Shown here in pieces: positions 47,810 to 58,700 of a stretch of DNA of 64,000 bases (positions are counted from its first letter, which is position 1; each line of letters opens with the position of its first letter). The notes under the pieces are model-generated. The model saw only the letters and a program-made list of their open reading frames with translations. It was not told where the DNA came from and did not search any database. The stretch lies in contig OZ017770.1 of assembly GCA_963969345.1 (NCBI GenBank), positions 7,077,246 through 7,141,245 of the forward strand, in the 5' to 3' direction. Made by a program: the position numbers and the translations under genes. The stretch is from Turbatrix aceti. Lineage: Eukaryota > Nematoda > Chromadorea > Rhabditida > Panagrolaimidae.

Positions 47810-48324
47810 TGCTATGTCGTGCGCGGGTTTGCGTCAGGTTAAGCGGTGTGATTGTGACGATTCAACTTGCAACGATTTATTGAGCCTCAAATTGGGGTAA
47901 TCAAACCCATGAAACAGAAAGGGGAAAATATAGAAAAAAACAACAATACGTAGCAAACGCGGGTAACGGTACGGCGAGGTTACTCGGGTGAAAAACACAA
48001 ACTGAGGCGAAGTATAAGTGGTAAGGGCAAAATACAGTAATGAAGAATACGAGACAAAGAGAGAGAGGCTTTTGTGTTTATTGGCACGTCGGTGAAGGTG
48101 GAGGGCGGCGTGTCCATGTTGGGAATGAAAAGCTGCAGAGCGATCGGGGACGGGTGGTGGAAGTCGATGTTGTGGGAAACGGACGACGTGAAATGGTGTT
48201 GTTGAGGCGATGGTGAATGTATCATGACATGTTGGACAGCGACCAAGACAGTGAAAGCACGCAGAGCGATCATGACGACGTGAGCAGCCAGGACCAAATA
48301 ACATAACATACTACCAGCCTAGCA
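47810..48324 (-). mobile_element. LTR of a degenerate BEL/Pao-like retrotransposon
   Basis: The 515-bp block starts on the minus strand with TGCTAGGCTGG and ends ...CGACATAGCA, giving the expected TG...CA and a 5-bp terminal inverted repeat TGCTA/TAGCA. It is followed at once by the primer-binding site. Inside are a pyrimidine-rich U3, an SL1-like sequence (47886-47907), an AATAAA polyadenylation signal (47876-47881) about 5 nt further on, and an 66-bp U5. No gag-pol frame survives downstream. It is either a 5' LTR of a collapsed element or nearly a solo LTR. Confidence 0.55.
47886..47907 (-). repeat. SL1-like sequence at presumed start of R in the LTR, 19/22 match
   Basis: The minus-strand sequence GGTTTGATTACCCCAATTTG followed by AG differs from canonical SL1 at three positions. 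It is followed by GCTCAATAAATCG, so no splice donor is present. It stands where the R region (RNA 5' end) should begin, just before the AATAAA. Confidence 0.55.
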
Positions 48325-48534
48325 TGACAAAAGAAATAAATAATCTTGATTTTAACACACAACGGGAAAAAGGCACAGGGCGGGAAAACAAAAGAAACAA
48401 AAAGATATAGCCTTCAAAAAGCAAAACGAAGACACTTAGTTTGAAACCGACATCTACAGGCGAATGTAGCGTCAAACGGCGTTGGCGACAGTAAGTATTT
48501 TAGACACTGAATACCCAAACCGTTTCAGAAAACA
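48325..48534 (+). promoter_or_regulatory. Leader region of the orphan ORF
   Basis: A-rich sequence is followed by GCGACAGTAAGTATTTTAG (from about 48484) and CCGTTTCAG (48524-48532), three bases before AAAACAATGG. The pattern GT...TTTCAG could be a short 5'-UTR intron or an outron with a spliced-leader acceptor. Confidence 0.35.
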
Positions 48535-49068
48535 ATGGCCACCATCCGCAGCGTTTGTTTCGATCCAAGAGCAGACAGTCCCGTTGGAGTACCAGAATGG
48601 GAGCGACGAATGGGCGACGTAACGGCAATCAACCGTTTTAAATCCGGAGCAAAGTGGATAACGAAAACCTTCTACCCAATGACCCAAGCAAGATTCGACG
48701 CCGGGCTGATGCCAGTATCAGACTGCCGAAGCCCCAGCTACGACAGTAAGAGGTACACAAAGGTGATAAACGTAGCACAGAACCCCCTGCGGCCTTTGAT
48801 CCTACTAAAGCTAAATGGGCCAGGGGGATCAAATGCCCATGCAACGATTTACGCCTACGGCGACATAGAAGGAGCGGCATCAGAATGGGCGTGCCTAAAT
48901 ATGTGGAGGAAACTAAAGAAGATCATCGCGGACAACCATTCGCTGCTACCAATTCGTTGGGTTAACTGGCGGAATCAGATAACCTCCAAGAATAAACTCT
49001 TTGACCTCTCTTTTACTTCGCGGTCTCTACGGGTGATCGGACCAAACGAGGAAGGATTTCGACAATGA
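48535..49068 (+). CDS. Intronless 177-residue orphan protein
   Basis: The protein is not recognised. A single uninterrupted frame from ATG 48535 (context AACAATGG, right after CGTTTCAG) runs to TGA 49066-49068. The residue mix looks like a folded globular protein rather than noise: MATIRSVCFDPRADSPVGVP, GDVTAINRFKSGAKWITKTF, NPLRPLILLKLNGPGGSN, ATIYAYGDIEGAASEWACLN, WRKLKKIIADNHSLLPIRW, ending FTSRSLRVIGPNEEGFRQ. It has no signal peptide or TM segment, only three cysteines and a basic overall charge. Nearly every other gene in the window has several introns, so lack of introns in a 534-bp frame is unusual. It lies 210 bp from the outer end of the LTR and on the opposite strand. It could be a captured viral or transposon protein, a retro-copy, or a fast-evolving nematode gene. 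Confidence 0.6.
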   Translation: MATIRSVCFDPRADSPVGVPEWERRMGDVTAINRFKSGAKWITKTFYPMTQARFDAGLMPVSDCRSPSYDSKRYTKVINVAQNPLRPLILLKLNGPGGSNAHATIYAYGDIEGAASEWACLNMWRKLKKIIADNHSLLPIRWVNWRNQITSKNKLFDLSFTSRSLRVIGPNEEGFRQ

Positions 49069-49480
49069 GATTCTTTTGTATGATTTCATTTTTTTGTGTT
49101 TTTTATATGTAAATTGTTTTAATATGAGTATTTGATTTTTCACGAGATTTTTGTCAAACTGCATTCACAGAAACATCAGCCGTTTGGGCGAGTCGTTTGT
49201 GCAGCACAATTGCCGAGTTCACGCTGCATTGATCGCACAAAAATTGCGCGCTGTTAGGCAATTTTTTTTGTTTTGCTCGGCATGATAAATCAATCAGTTA
49301 TTTTTGATGACGAACGCTTGTGCGCTTATTGCGCGTATGCAATAATCATGTGTGCTTTTTGTCTCAATTTTATAATAAACTCCAAAAACTACGATAATAA
49401 ATAGAAAACAGAAATAATTTTGTTCAAACAACACGTTTGATAGAAAAAACGTTATCCTCAGCAGCTCGGTGGTCGCAAAG
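49069..49480. other. Short intergenic region between convergent genes
   Basis: AT-rich sequence between the orphan ORF (plus) and the next minus-strand gene. It contains an imperfect inverted pair of TTGCGC elements (about 49236-49260 and 49317-49340). AATAAA-like signals for both genes occur at about 49371-49400. No gene was seen. Confidence 0.4.
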
Positions 49481-50260
49481 CTATTCTTCTTCCTCGGTTT
49501 TGTCGACGAATTTCGGCTGAGGGGCTGTGTGCATCGAGCTATACGGCCAGAGGCTCTGAGCCTTCAGAAACACGCCGTCCCTCACAAAGTTCCACATGTT
49601 TTTGTGGTCAACGTAGTCGCATGCGTCAAGCTTTGCCGTCTTCCTGGCGTAATCCAGGAAGCTTTCTGCGCCGACAAAGATGGTCTGATCTGAAAAAAAA
49701 CACAAAATGTGGACATGTTCGATGTTATTCACCAACCTGTTGAATATGCGACGATCTTGTCAGCGAAGTTGGCGTCCGGCCAGGTTTCCTTTAGCACGAG
49801 TTTAGAAGTGTAGTCCAAGTTTTTTTCGTTGAGGTGACGAAAAGTGTAAACGTAGTAGTGTTGAACTTCTCCGACAATAACAGTGATCCCGCTGTGGTCA
49901 GTTTGCATCTTCTGTGCGCATTGTTTGTCATGTTGGACATCTGACAGGCTTCGGATTGCAGTAGCTTCGGGAACCGAAAGAAAAATTGCGTTTTTTTTTA
50001 ACAAGGAAACGATCTCCTTCACTTCCTCGGTCTCAGTGTATCCGACCACGATGGCCTTGCCGACTTCGAAAAGCTCTAGGGCTTGAAATACCTCAACTGA
50101 AAATTCACAACTGCTGAAGTCTAAAAAAACGAAAAAAAGACGAACCTCGGTTGGTAACCGCAATGGGGATCCTGTAATCTTCCATGTCAATCTGCGCCCC
50201 ACTGAACAAACGTATACACGCGTGCTGGGTGAAACCCATTTTGACGTAGGGGATACGCAT
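49481..50260 (-). CDS. Small protein of unknown function, about 225 aa
   Basis: The protein is not recognised. Three exons join in phase 1: about 50260-50145, about 50099-49736 and about 49690-49481. ATG 50258-50260 is the first after an ATTTTCAG acceptor (about 50326), so a spliced-leader start is likely. The protein begins MRIPYVKMGFTQHACIRLFS, which has an amphipathic basic character and could be a mitochondrial presequence (MRIPYVKMGFTQ..RLFSGA). The body is a mixed alpha/beta pattern (KAIVVGYTETEEVKEIVSLL, ITVIVGEVQHYYVYTFRHL, KETWPDANFADKIVAYST, QTIFVGAESFLDYARKTA) and the C-terminus is acidic (KTEEEE). The look is of a soluble enzyme-like or mitochondrial structural protein. No catalytic motif is evident. 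Confidence 0.65.
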
Positions 50261-50989
50261 AATTTGAACTAACGATTTCGATGTGGACGACACGCAATAA
50301 TGGCAACGGCCTGTATGCGAACGAGGACTGAAAATGACGACAGGGGCGGAACGTCGATCGGCCAATAAACTCCCGACACGACATTTGTGCGTGTTTTTTT
50401 CGCGTTTTTTGAAAGTTGTGTCTATTTGCCGGTATTTTTTGTGATTTCATTTCATATTTATTGGAACAATATCCGTCGACAGTTAAAACATTTATTTTTG
50501 CTTTTATTTGTTCTTATTTGCATATGGTTCTCGCAAATAAATTGTTACGATTCCTACTGGGAGTCAAAACAATTTTTATCATTGTACTTTTCTGTTTTTT
50601 GTACTGACTCGGAAGAATTGATTCAATCCTTGACTCGTAATCTAGTGATGCATCTCTTGCGTGGTCCGTAGATCTCCTAATCGTGTTTTTATATGTAAGT
50701 TAGCAGTCAGAGTCAGTTTGAGTCTACTAGATTTTTGACTCGGACAGCGGATTCGGTCGGAGTCGGAGTCACTGTTATACTGGCTGTTAAGCAAGTAATA
50801 TATTCAAAACTCAGTTTAAATAACGTTCTAAGTTTGCAACGACCGCGATCGTGAACACGAATGTCTCTCATTCATGCGCTTTCTCCGCCCCATTTTTCCC
50901 GAGTGGAATCGACGCACGCGTGCGCACTTGCATAGATGTTGTTTTACGCGTTTTCATTTTGCGTTTTTACAGGACGCGCAACCGGAGCG
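50261..50989. other. Divergent promoter region with GAGTC-type repeats
   Basis: This 730-bp spacer lies between minus and plus genes. From about 50590 to 50775 it contains scattered, partly tandem GACTC/GAGTC units (GGTCGGAGTCGGAGTCACTG at the end), also seen once in the retroelement block (about 47586). TTTTACAG at about 50966-50973 is the probable spliced-leader acceptor of the next gene, 16 bp before its ATG. Confidence 0.4.
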
Positions 50990-53560
50990 ATGTCTTTCAA
51001 CGTCCGCCCACGGGTTCTCTCTCGGCGCAGTTTCGACGTATCGGATACGCTGCCTCTTCAGCCGCCAGCACGCCAGAAGAGGCTCTCTCTTCGCAGCAAC
51101 GTCGCAATCGGTAAGTGTCTCGCGTTTGCGGAAATCACTAATCAGTAGCTTTCAGCCATACCCCGCAAGGACCGAAGTCGAGCTTGGCGCCACCCAGATG
51201 CCATGATCAACCGGGCTGGCCAAATCGACGACGTCACTCCGCGTAAAGTCTTCAACCTTTACAAAGGTCTGAAATGGGACAACTTTAAGTTTCGGTTTGA
51301 TAAAGCGATCGACGACGAGGTGCAATTGATCGACAGCTCGCCGTACCCTGAAAATGTCAACAAGCTTGAGAAGCAAATCAGGTTTGTAAATTTTTTTATT
51401 CGTCAATTTCTTATTTGTCAATTTCAGCAAGCTTCGCCAGTGTTTTGGTCGTCTCAAATTGCGGTACAATAACGACGAAGGCCTATTTTTGAGAACCGAA
51501 TCCCTTGGTGAATTTTCAAATTTTAACGAATTGGACACGTTTCTGTTGGCTGAACAAAAGGTCGCGGGTCTGATCGAGTGCGATTCAATCGACACCGCCG
51601 TTCTCACAATACATTTTCTCCAGCATTTCCCTAACCAAGCTACTGCTGCTTCTGAAATCGCCGTGCTCTTCGACCGGCTCTCTCCCGACTCTCAATGTGA
51701 GGTGCTTCATTCGCTTCGTGAGATGATCGAAGCTAGCCCTGTTCATGGCAAAGCCTTCGACGATCTCCACCTCAAGAACTCCGACCGCGAAGAATTTGTT
51801 ATTTACCACCATCGCAAGCTTACTTTCAATTTGCTGCAATCACGTGTTCGCAATGCATCGGAAGAGACTGTACTGGAGATCCTCGCTGACTCCTTTGAGG
51901 TTGTTAAGTTTATTTCCTATCTCTCAAAGATCAATCGGCTCGAAAGCTCTGATTTCGGCATCAGTTATATCGCAACTAGATTTTGGAGATTGTATCGACT
52001 CTACAGTGAGTTTGTTTTTCCGATTTTCAAGCTAAAACGACATTTGTAGATGACAAAACAGTTCTTTGGACATTGCACCAAGTCATTGGTTTGCTTCAGA
52101 AATGCGGGGTCCGTTCGTCCGTAACTCTGAAAGCAATTATAACAGTGATCAATTTGGAACTGGGAAACATGGAAATCGAATCGAATGATTACTCCTTTGG
52201 TGCTGCAATTTTGAAAAACGGGGACTGCGTTACGGCAATCAACCAAAGCTTCGATTTTTTCAAAAATCAAAACATTCTGATTGACAGACTGAAGGAGCGC
52301 TACATCGATTACCTTGGAAATCGTCTACCGTTGGCAGCCTCCACTACGATGACGCAGCTTCGAAAACTGTCGAATTGCATTCGTGCCGCTGCTGAATCTG
52401 TGCGTTACTCGTTTTTGATTTTCTTCGTGAATTCCGATGTGGTGGCGTCTGAAACAGGTTGCACCTTTCCTGAAGGTTTTCGTAAGTTTTTTATCTGAGC
52501 GTTAAATTCAGCTTTATTGGAAGCTTTGCGGCAAACTGTTAGGGTTATATGCATTTTTTGATAATATTTATCGTTTTCAGCGAAGGAGTTGCCTCACGAC
52601 GCACGCATGTTTCCCCCAGAGTTGTCTGTAGGCGATAAGTTGCTTACGGATTTGGTAAAATGCGAAACATACTGTCAAACTCTTTCTGAAGTCATCGCGG
52701 TGCAGTCCATGATGGATCTCCACTTCCAGGTGGCTCGCATGGCGAATCTTCCCGGTTATCAAGAGCTCGTGGCGCAGACTGTGAAGCTGATTGACAAGCA
52801 CCTGGCTGTTCTTGGCACGACTGACACCAACCCGATTGTGAGTTTTAAAAAATGTGTAGGGGTTTTTATGCCAGTTTGACGTTTCAGCAGGATCACGTTT
52901 TATTCTACTCTCGCGGTCACCTGTTTGGCAACCCGGTGAGCCTGATCACGAAGGATATTATCCGTTTTCTGGGTGACCTTGCTGTCATCGTTGCGCCCGA
53001 CAACTTCACCACCCCAGAATCTCTGCTGGGTAAGCTGCCGTGTCTGGACCCGTTGCGGAAGTCGTTGATTCGTGAGTATTTTTATAGAAACGGTGTTTGA
53101 ATCTGAATATTAACGCGTTTCAGGCCTTGACACGTACACTGAAAAACTCGGGGAGCTCGGTGTCGATGGAAGCGACGTCGTTGTCGAGGGACTTTCCACT
53201 GCTCTCATGCAGCTGCGGTACTGCATCTACCTTGTGTTCTTCATCTACCGAAACGTGTACATCCATCTGGACGCTTCACCGACGCAAATGCGTAACAAAA
53301 AAGCGCTCAAGCCGATCTTTACCTGGTTCAGACTCCTCGTGACCGAGATTGCGGTCTCCAATGACTTTTCTCTTTATACTGCCGCAGAAACCGGCGAACG
53401 TGCTCTGATGATTCGCGCGAAAATTGCTTCTGCGTCAGCCAGCGATCGCATCCCAATTGGCATCATCAATGCCGTTCAGAACAGCCTGACAAGCATGTAT
53501 GATCTTCTGACCCCTCGTCCTCATACTGCTTTGAAACTGGTCGGACTGATTGACAATTAA
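50990..53560 (+). CDS. Large mostly helical protein of unknown function, about 740 aa
   Basis: The family is not recognised. ATG 50990 follows TTTTACAG by 16 bp. About seven exons: 50990 to about 51112, about 51158-51381, about 51428-52004, about 52050-52482, about 52582-52839, about 52888-53071 and about 53124-53560. The N-terminus is basic (MSFNVRPRVLSRRSFDVSDT), followed by KVFNLYKGLKWDNFKFRFDK. The rest is leucine-rich helices with regular spacing suggesting an alpha-solenoid (QCEVLHSLREMIEASPVHGK, VVKFISYLSKINRLESSDF, CETYCQTLSEVIAVQSMMDL, DIIRFLGDLAVIVAPDNFTT). It ends ...SMYDLLTPRPHTALKLVGLIDN. Phe/Ile-rich helices near 53207-53250 (YCIYLVFFIYRNVYIHL) are probably buried helix rather than a TM. 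There are no zinc, P-loop or kinase motifs. Scaffold or complex subunit is the best guess. Confidence 0.7.
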
Positions 53561-53836
53561 TGTCGGGTACTCTGATCTCCTGTTTCCCGTTTACCTCGCT
53601 CTCCTACTGTTTTTTCTGTTGAGATATGTCACTTAAATTGGTTTTCATAAAAAGAGTAGAAAGAAAGTGATATTAAAGGAACCTTATCAAAAACCGAAAA
53701 CGTTTTCAATATTTTTAAAAGATATGTAATTTCATTTAAAAAACATTCCGAGGTATCCAAATAGCCCGCAATTTGTTCCCTATTTTGTGAGGAACTGATT
53801 GTTTTTTTTTAAATACCCAGCCAAGTGTATGTTACA

Positions 53837-55773
53837 TTAAAAGTTAGATTCGTCATTTGTTTCGTCGGCAAAGAGACAGGGCTGAAGTTCGCTTGGCGTG
53901 TCATCGTTATTGTTGTAGTAGCTGCTGCGTCTGTCATCGACGAATTTTGAAGGCACTGCTAATAGAGGCTGGCTTGAAGGTGTTACGGGTGCAGCTTTTT
54001 GGCAGTTTTCCATGGATTGTGTGCGTGTTGGTGGACAGCTCATGGTAAGCGTATTAAAGCTGCACGTCCAAGGTCCGCAATAACACAATGAGCCGATTTT
54101 GTACGAGTCTTCAGATGCACCTTTTGATGTTATTTTTTAGTGTCCCGCTGATGCTGGTAGAATCAAAATCGTTGGTTAGATTTGCGCAATTTGAGCGCAG
54201 TAGTTGATTGCCTCCGCCGTGGGGCGCGTAGACCCGTTGGAATCGTGTCCTGAGTGCACTACGCTTACAGCCAAACGACAGAAACAGCGCTGTTCTGAAT
54301 TTGGAGTTGAGGAAGCAATATGTTATCGGATTGGTGCACGAAGACAAATATGTCAGGATTGTGATAAAGGTATTTAATTCAGAGTTCCAAATACTCGTTG
54401 TCTAAAAGTCAAAAATGTCATGAACTAAAAAAATTTAAAAAAAAATCGTACTCCAAAACAGTCTTGTGCATTGAGAAACAGCCACCAAATATAACTTGGA
54501 GTCCAGCAACAAAAAAATATGATCACAATGACTATTAGCATGCGAATAAGCCGCTGCTTTGCTATCGCGGTACGCGTGCTGTGTGTGGATCGTAGGTTTT
54601 GCTCCACGGATTCCAAACCCTTTTTTGTCTTGTCGTTGTCATTCCCTCGAAATCCCAATAACGGTGTCCTGAAAATGTCCTTGTTCCTTGTTTTTTTTAA
54701 AATTAGCTTGAATTTATAGTTTAACAGGAACTAACCGTATCCGTCTGCACTTGGGCAACAAGAGACTGCTCTTTCGACTTTTATTGTCCTCTTGAGTGCT
54801 GTCCAAACGTTCGGTTGGATTTTCAGACACTTCGATTGCCGCTATATCCATCTTGAGACCTGACCGAAGTGACTTAATGACGGAGCCGTAGAGGACTGTC
54901 ATGAGGACCAAGGGAATGACTAGTAGCACGACTGTCATGTAAATCTGAAAGCATCAGTGTCAATCAGAGAGATGTTTGACTCCTCGAGTTCGTACTTGAT
55001 AACCAAAGTGCACAATTGGTTCGTATTTGGGTGCACAATTGATTCCGTAGCTGTCGTAGGTACGTGTCTCATACATAAAAGGCATAAAAAAGTTTGCAAT
55101 GATTGAGATTAACCAGACAAAGCCAATGACACAGAAGGCATGTGTTCTGGTGTGCCAAATACGAGAGTGAAGCGGCTTACAGATGGCGTAGTACCGCTCG
55201 AGGGCAATGGCAGCTAGCGTATAAGCACTAGCTGTCACGACGACAGCTAAAAAAGTTAAACAAGTTGTTTTTCATAATAAATATTTTTTTTAGGGTCATG
55301 CGAAATGGTACGTACGTTGCAAGTAGGCCAAGAGCTTGCAAAGCAAATCACCGAACACCCAGCATGATACCAGTGAGCTGACAAGGGTGGGAGGCATGCA
55401 TACCACGCTGAGAAGTAAGTCACTTAACGCTAGATTTAGCAAGTACAGATTTGTGATTGTACGCATTGATTTTTGCTGTAAAAATGGAGATTAAAATTTC
55501 AATGACATCAAGTTGCTCTGATAATTATCAAATTCGAGGAAGCATATAAACGGCTTTAAAGATGCAATTTCAGACCGTTTTTGTCTTTTGTTGCAAATTT
55601 TTGAAGGAACAAAAAAATGTGTAGGAACGAGGAAATAATTATGCACATACCTGAAGAATAACAACAACTACGATAGAATTGCCGACGACTGAAAGACAAA
55701 ATATTGTACAAAATGCAACAATGACAACGTAGTTTTCCATAGTTGGATGGAAAACGCATCCTTCGCTGAACAT
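53837..55773 (-). CDS. Cholecystokinin/gastrin-type neuropeptide GPCR
   Basis: A class-A seven-TM receptor. The start ATG 55771-55773 gives a very short extracellular N-terminus (MFSEGCVFHPTMENYVV) and then TM1 with GNSIVVVVILQ. TM2 carries SMRTITNLYLLNLALSDLLL. TM3 has the ERY version of DRY within ALERYYAICKPLHSRIWHTR, which closely parallels CCK receptors. Extracellular loop 2 has the expected Cys (YGINCAPKYEP). TM5 (TVVLLVIPLVLMTVLYGSVI) is followed by a long Ser/Lys-rich third loop. TM6 is RLIRMLIVIVIIFFCCWTP and TM7 SSCTNPITYCFLNSKFR. A phase-1 donor (GGCT|gtaagc, about 54270) joins an acceptor at about 54119 to give a Cys/Asn/Ser-rich tail ending DETNDESNF at 53837. If unspliced, the frame stops at 54111. 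Coupling and ligand are not deducible. Confidence 0.85.
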
Positions 55774-58700
55774 TGTGCCGTTTCAGCGCCTTTTACCGGT
55801 TACCGTAACTTGGTCAATTGTGGAGGGGGCTGATAGGAATGACGAGGACAAGTGCTAAGAAAAGCTTCGATGGATAAAGAATAATAGCTGGCTGGTACGG
55901 CCTACAGCAACGATCTTACATCGCTGGACCCATTGCACACGCGCGTAAAGCGGCGTTTCCTTAAATGTTAAAAAATGACACAAAAGTTGAATACACAACC
56001 CGCTTTTTTCCTGCAAACACGGCCCGCAACAGCATCAACGCGAAACGTAAAATAACTCAAAAAAAGTGCGTAATAAAGTATAAAAACCGCAATGATGCGT
56101 CAGGGAGCAATTGGGCATATGAAGCGGAAGTGTAACAACAAAGTAACCAATTCCATTCCACCAACGCACAAAAAACGCGGCTGTCGACATTTTTTCTCGT
56201 GTACCCATAACTTCAAACATTAGTTAGTTTTGGAAAAATTTTTGTGATGTTTTGTGATGCTGTAGGGCCTTTCTGAAGCGTCATTCGTTTCTGAACCAAT
56301 ACTGTGCTCTTGAAGAACTTTGACACAGTAGCGGCGAACTTCTCCAGTCAGTTGCCTGTCGCACTGCATGTCTTTACTGATCCCTAAATGCACTTTGCCG
56401 ACAAAAAACGATGTCTTCCTTTTGGCTTCATACCGCCAAGCTCATATTCATAAATTTTCCCCTTGCACGATTTGAATTTGTTTTTCTAAAGGCGATATTT
56501 TCTGATTGTGCACCAAAAAAGACGTTCGACACCGCAAAAAAAAGCTGTGACGTTTTGTTGTCTTTTCTAATTCTTAGGGGAGTAAATTCAGCATAACTTT
56601 TGGTTTAGGCAGAGATGAGATTGATTGAGCACTTGAAATGGCTTAGCAAATGTCAGACAACCACTCATTGAGTAAAAAGAACCCCTTAGAAGGCGTAACA
56701 GATGTCACTAACGAGAGTGACGCAAGGTGAATTGCAAGTGGTTGGCAAAAATTAGTATCAGTTTTTAGGTTGCTAAAAGCAAAAAAAATATGTTAGAACA
56801 GGTGGTGTTATTTTGATCAACGGAAATTTCGGTGTTACCGACAATCGGAAATAATCAGCACGTTACACGGACATTCTTTAATTGAACAACACAGTTGTAT
56901 TGACAGATGACGAGATATATACACGACGATCATCGGACTTATTACTCCGTGTGACATCGCCAGGGTTAGACGCAAGACGTAAAGGTTGTTAAGGATGTAG
57001 AATTATTTGAAGTGTTTCGTTGCCAACAACTGCAATCTACACAACAACACATGATGCACGAATGAATCGAATGAATCGAAGACAAGACAGAGTGAAGCCG
57101 AATGAAAATTTGATTTCAAAAAAGCGTTTTTTTGGCAATCAAGATGTTAAATTCAGACAAACGAGTTATCTAAAACAAATGCAATCGACTCAGGTTCTCG
57201 AATTACCTTGCAAATTCAGATGCATCATCTGACGAAGGGGTTTAGTTAGAAACGTCATGCCAAACATGCAGTGATTTAAATATATGCCGGAAATACGCGA
57301 CGGTCCCCCGATGATGAAAAGAAAACAACACATCATTAAGGAAAGAGCGTAACAAGTGCTACTCACATCACGCGTACAGGAAAAGCTACAAACTGAGAAA
57401 AAATTTAACGGTTAACATAGAAGCGAGAATACATACGTCGCTTGTTGTTTGGTAATTATACGCTCTTGTCGATCAAATGCTCGTGCTTCTGCTTGCCATT
57501 TAATTTTATTCTAGTGTCAAATTTATCGCACTTTAAAGGATATTAACATCTGAAAAACAAAAAGACGTTCTCGAGATGCTAAAATACATTGTGATATAAT
57601 CGGCAAGCATTCGGCCGCCCCCTTCACCGACCATAGAGTTAAAAAAACGCGTCAACACACCGAAATTTACAGTTCGAACCAATTTTGACGGCAAAACATG
57701 GATAAATTTCCAACGAGGAGTAATGATGCCGTAAAACGCTTCTCATTAGGCGCTTTGACCTGATCATCCATCTAACGTTCCTGGTGTTAATTTTTTTGGT
57801 CACGAGCAAGGGGTACCTCGGAAGAAAAAAAAGCAGAAAATGCAAACTGCCAAATGACACATTTCAAAAAAATCAAGAAAAATTAACAAATGATGACAAA
57901 AAAAATTAACAATTGCTGTTTCTAACAAAGACCACTAGATGATTGCAAAATTGTCAATCATCGGATATTAAAAAAACCTTTGTCGACGCAAACAGAATTT
58001 ATCCAGGAAAGTATTTAACTTATTTCTAACTCCTCCTTTCCATTCATTTTTTCCGCCTTCCTTCTTTCCTGGAGGAGGGAAGAAAGGGTGCAAACATATC
58101 CGTCCAAAAGTCACGGCAAAACAAGAAGTCAAAAAAATTTAATAGCGCGTTTTGCTTGCTTGTATTGTTTCTTCTTCAAACAAGCTTTGGCAAATCTTTT
58201 AACTTTTGTCTGCCTACAAATGAATATTCACAAATTTATTTTGTGTTCCACGCGTGACAACATAATCCTCTCGGGAGATGGGGCAAACAACTTTCTTAAA
58301 TGGGTGCAAAAAAATTTTTTTTCGAGTGTTCTGATAACTTTGTATTGGACTTGATGTAGCGGAAAGCAAAGTCTATGCGCTCTGGTGGACTTCTGTAGCT
58401 ACGAAATCTCAAATCGGTATGCGGGTATAAAATTTTACCGGTGCCGTTGCTTTGTCGATATTTCCAAATCAAGAAACCAAATTTTAATCAAAAGCGACAA
58501 TTTCTGTTTTTTTTTAGACTTTAGTCGAATGATACGCTTGTTGATTAGAGAAGCCAGCCGAAAAAAAATGGAACAAACGCGGAACATGTAAAGCCGACCC
58601 GCCAAAGGAAATGAGTCACTTCTGAGGGCCTAACAAGATTTATACAAGGAAGATCCCACGCATCAGATAACACAATGTCCTTCCTTGGATATCTCAAATT

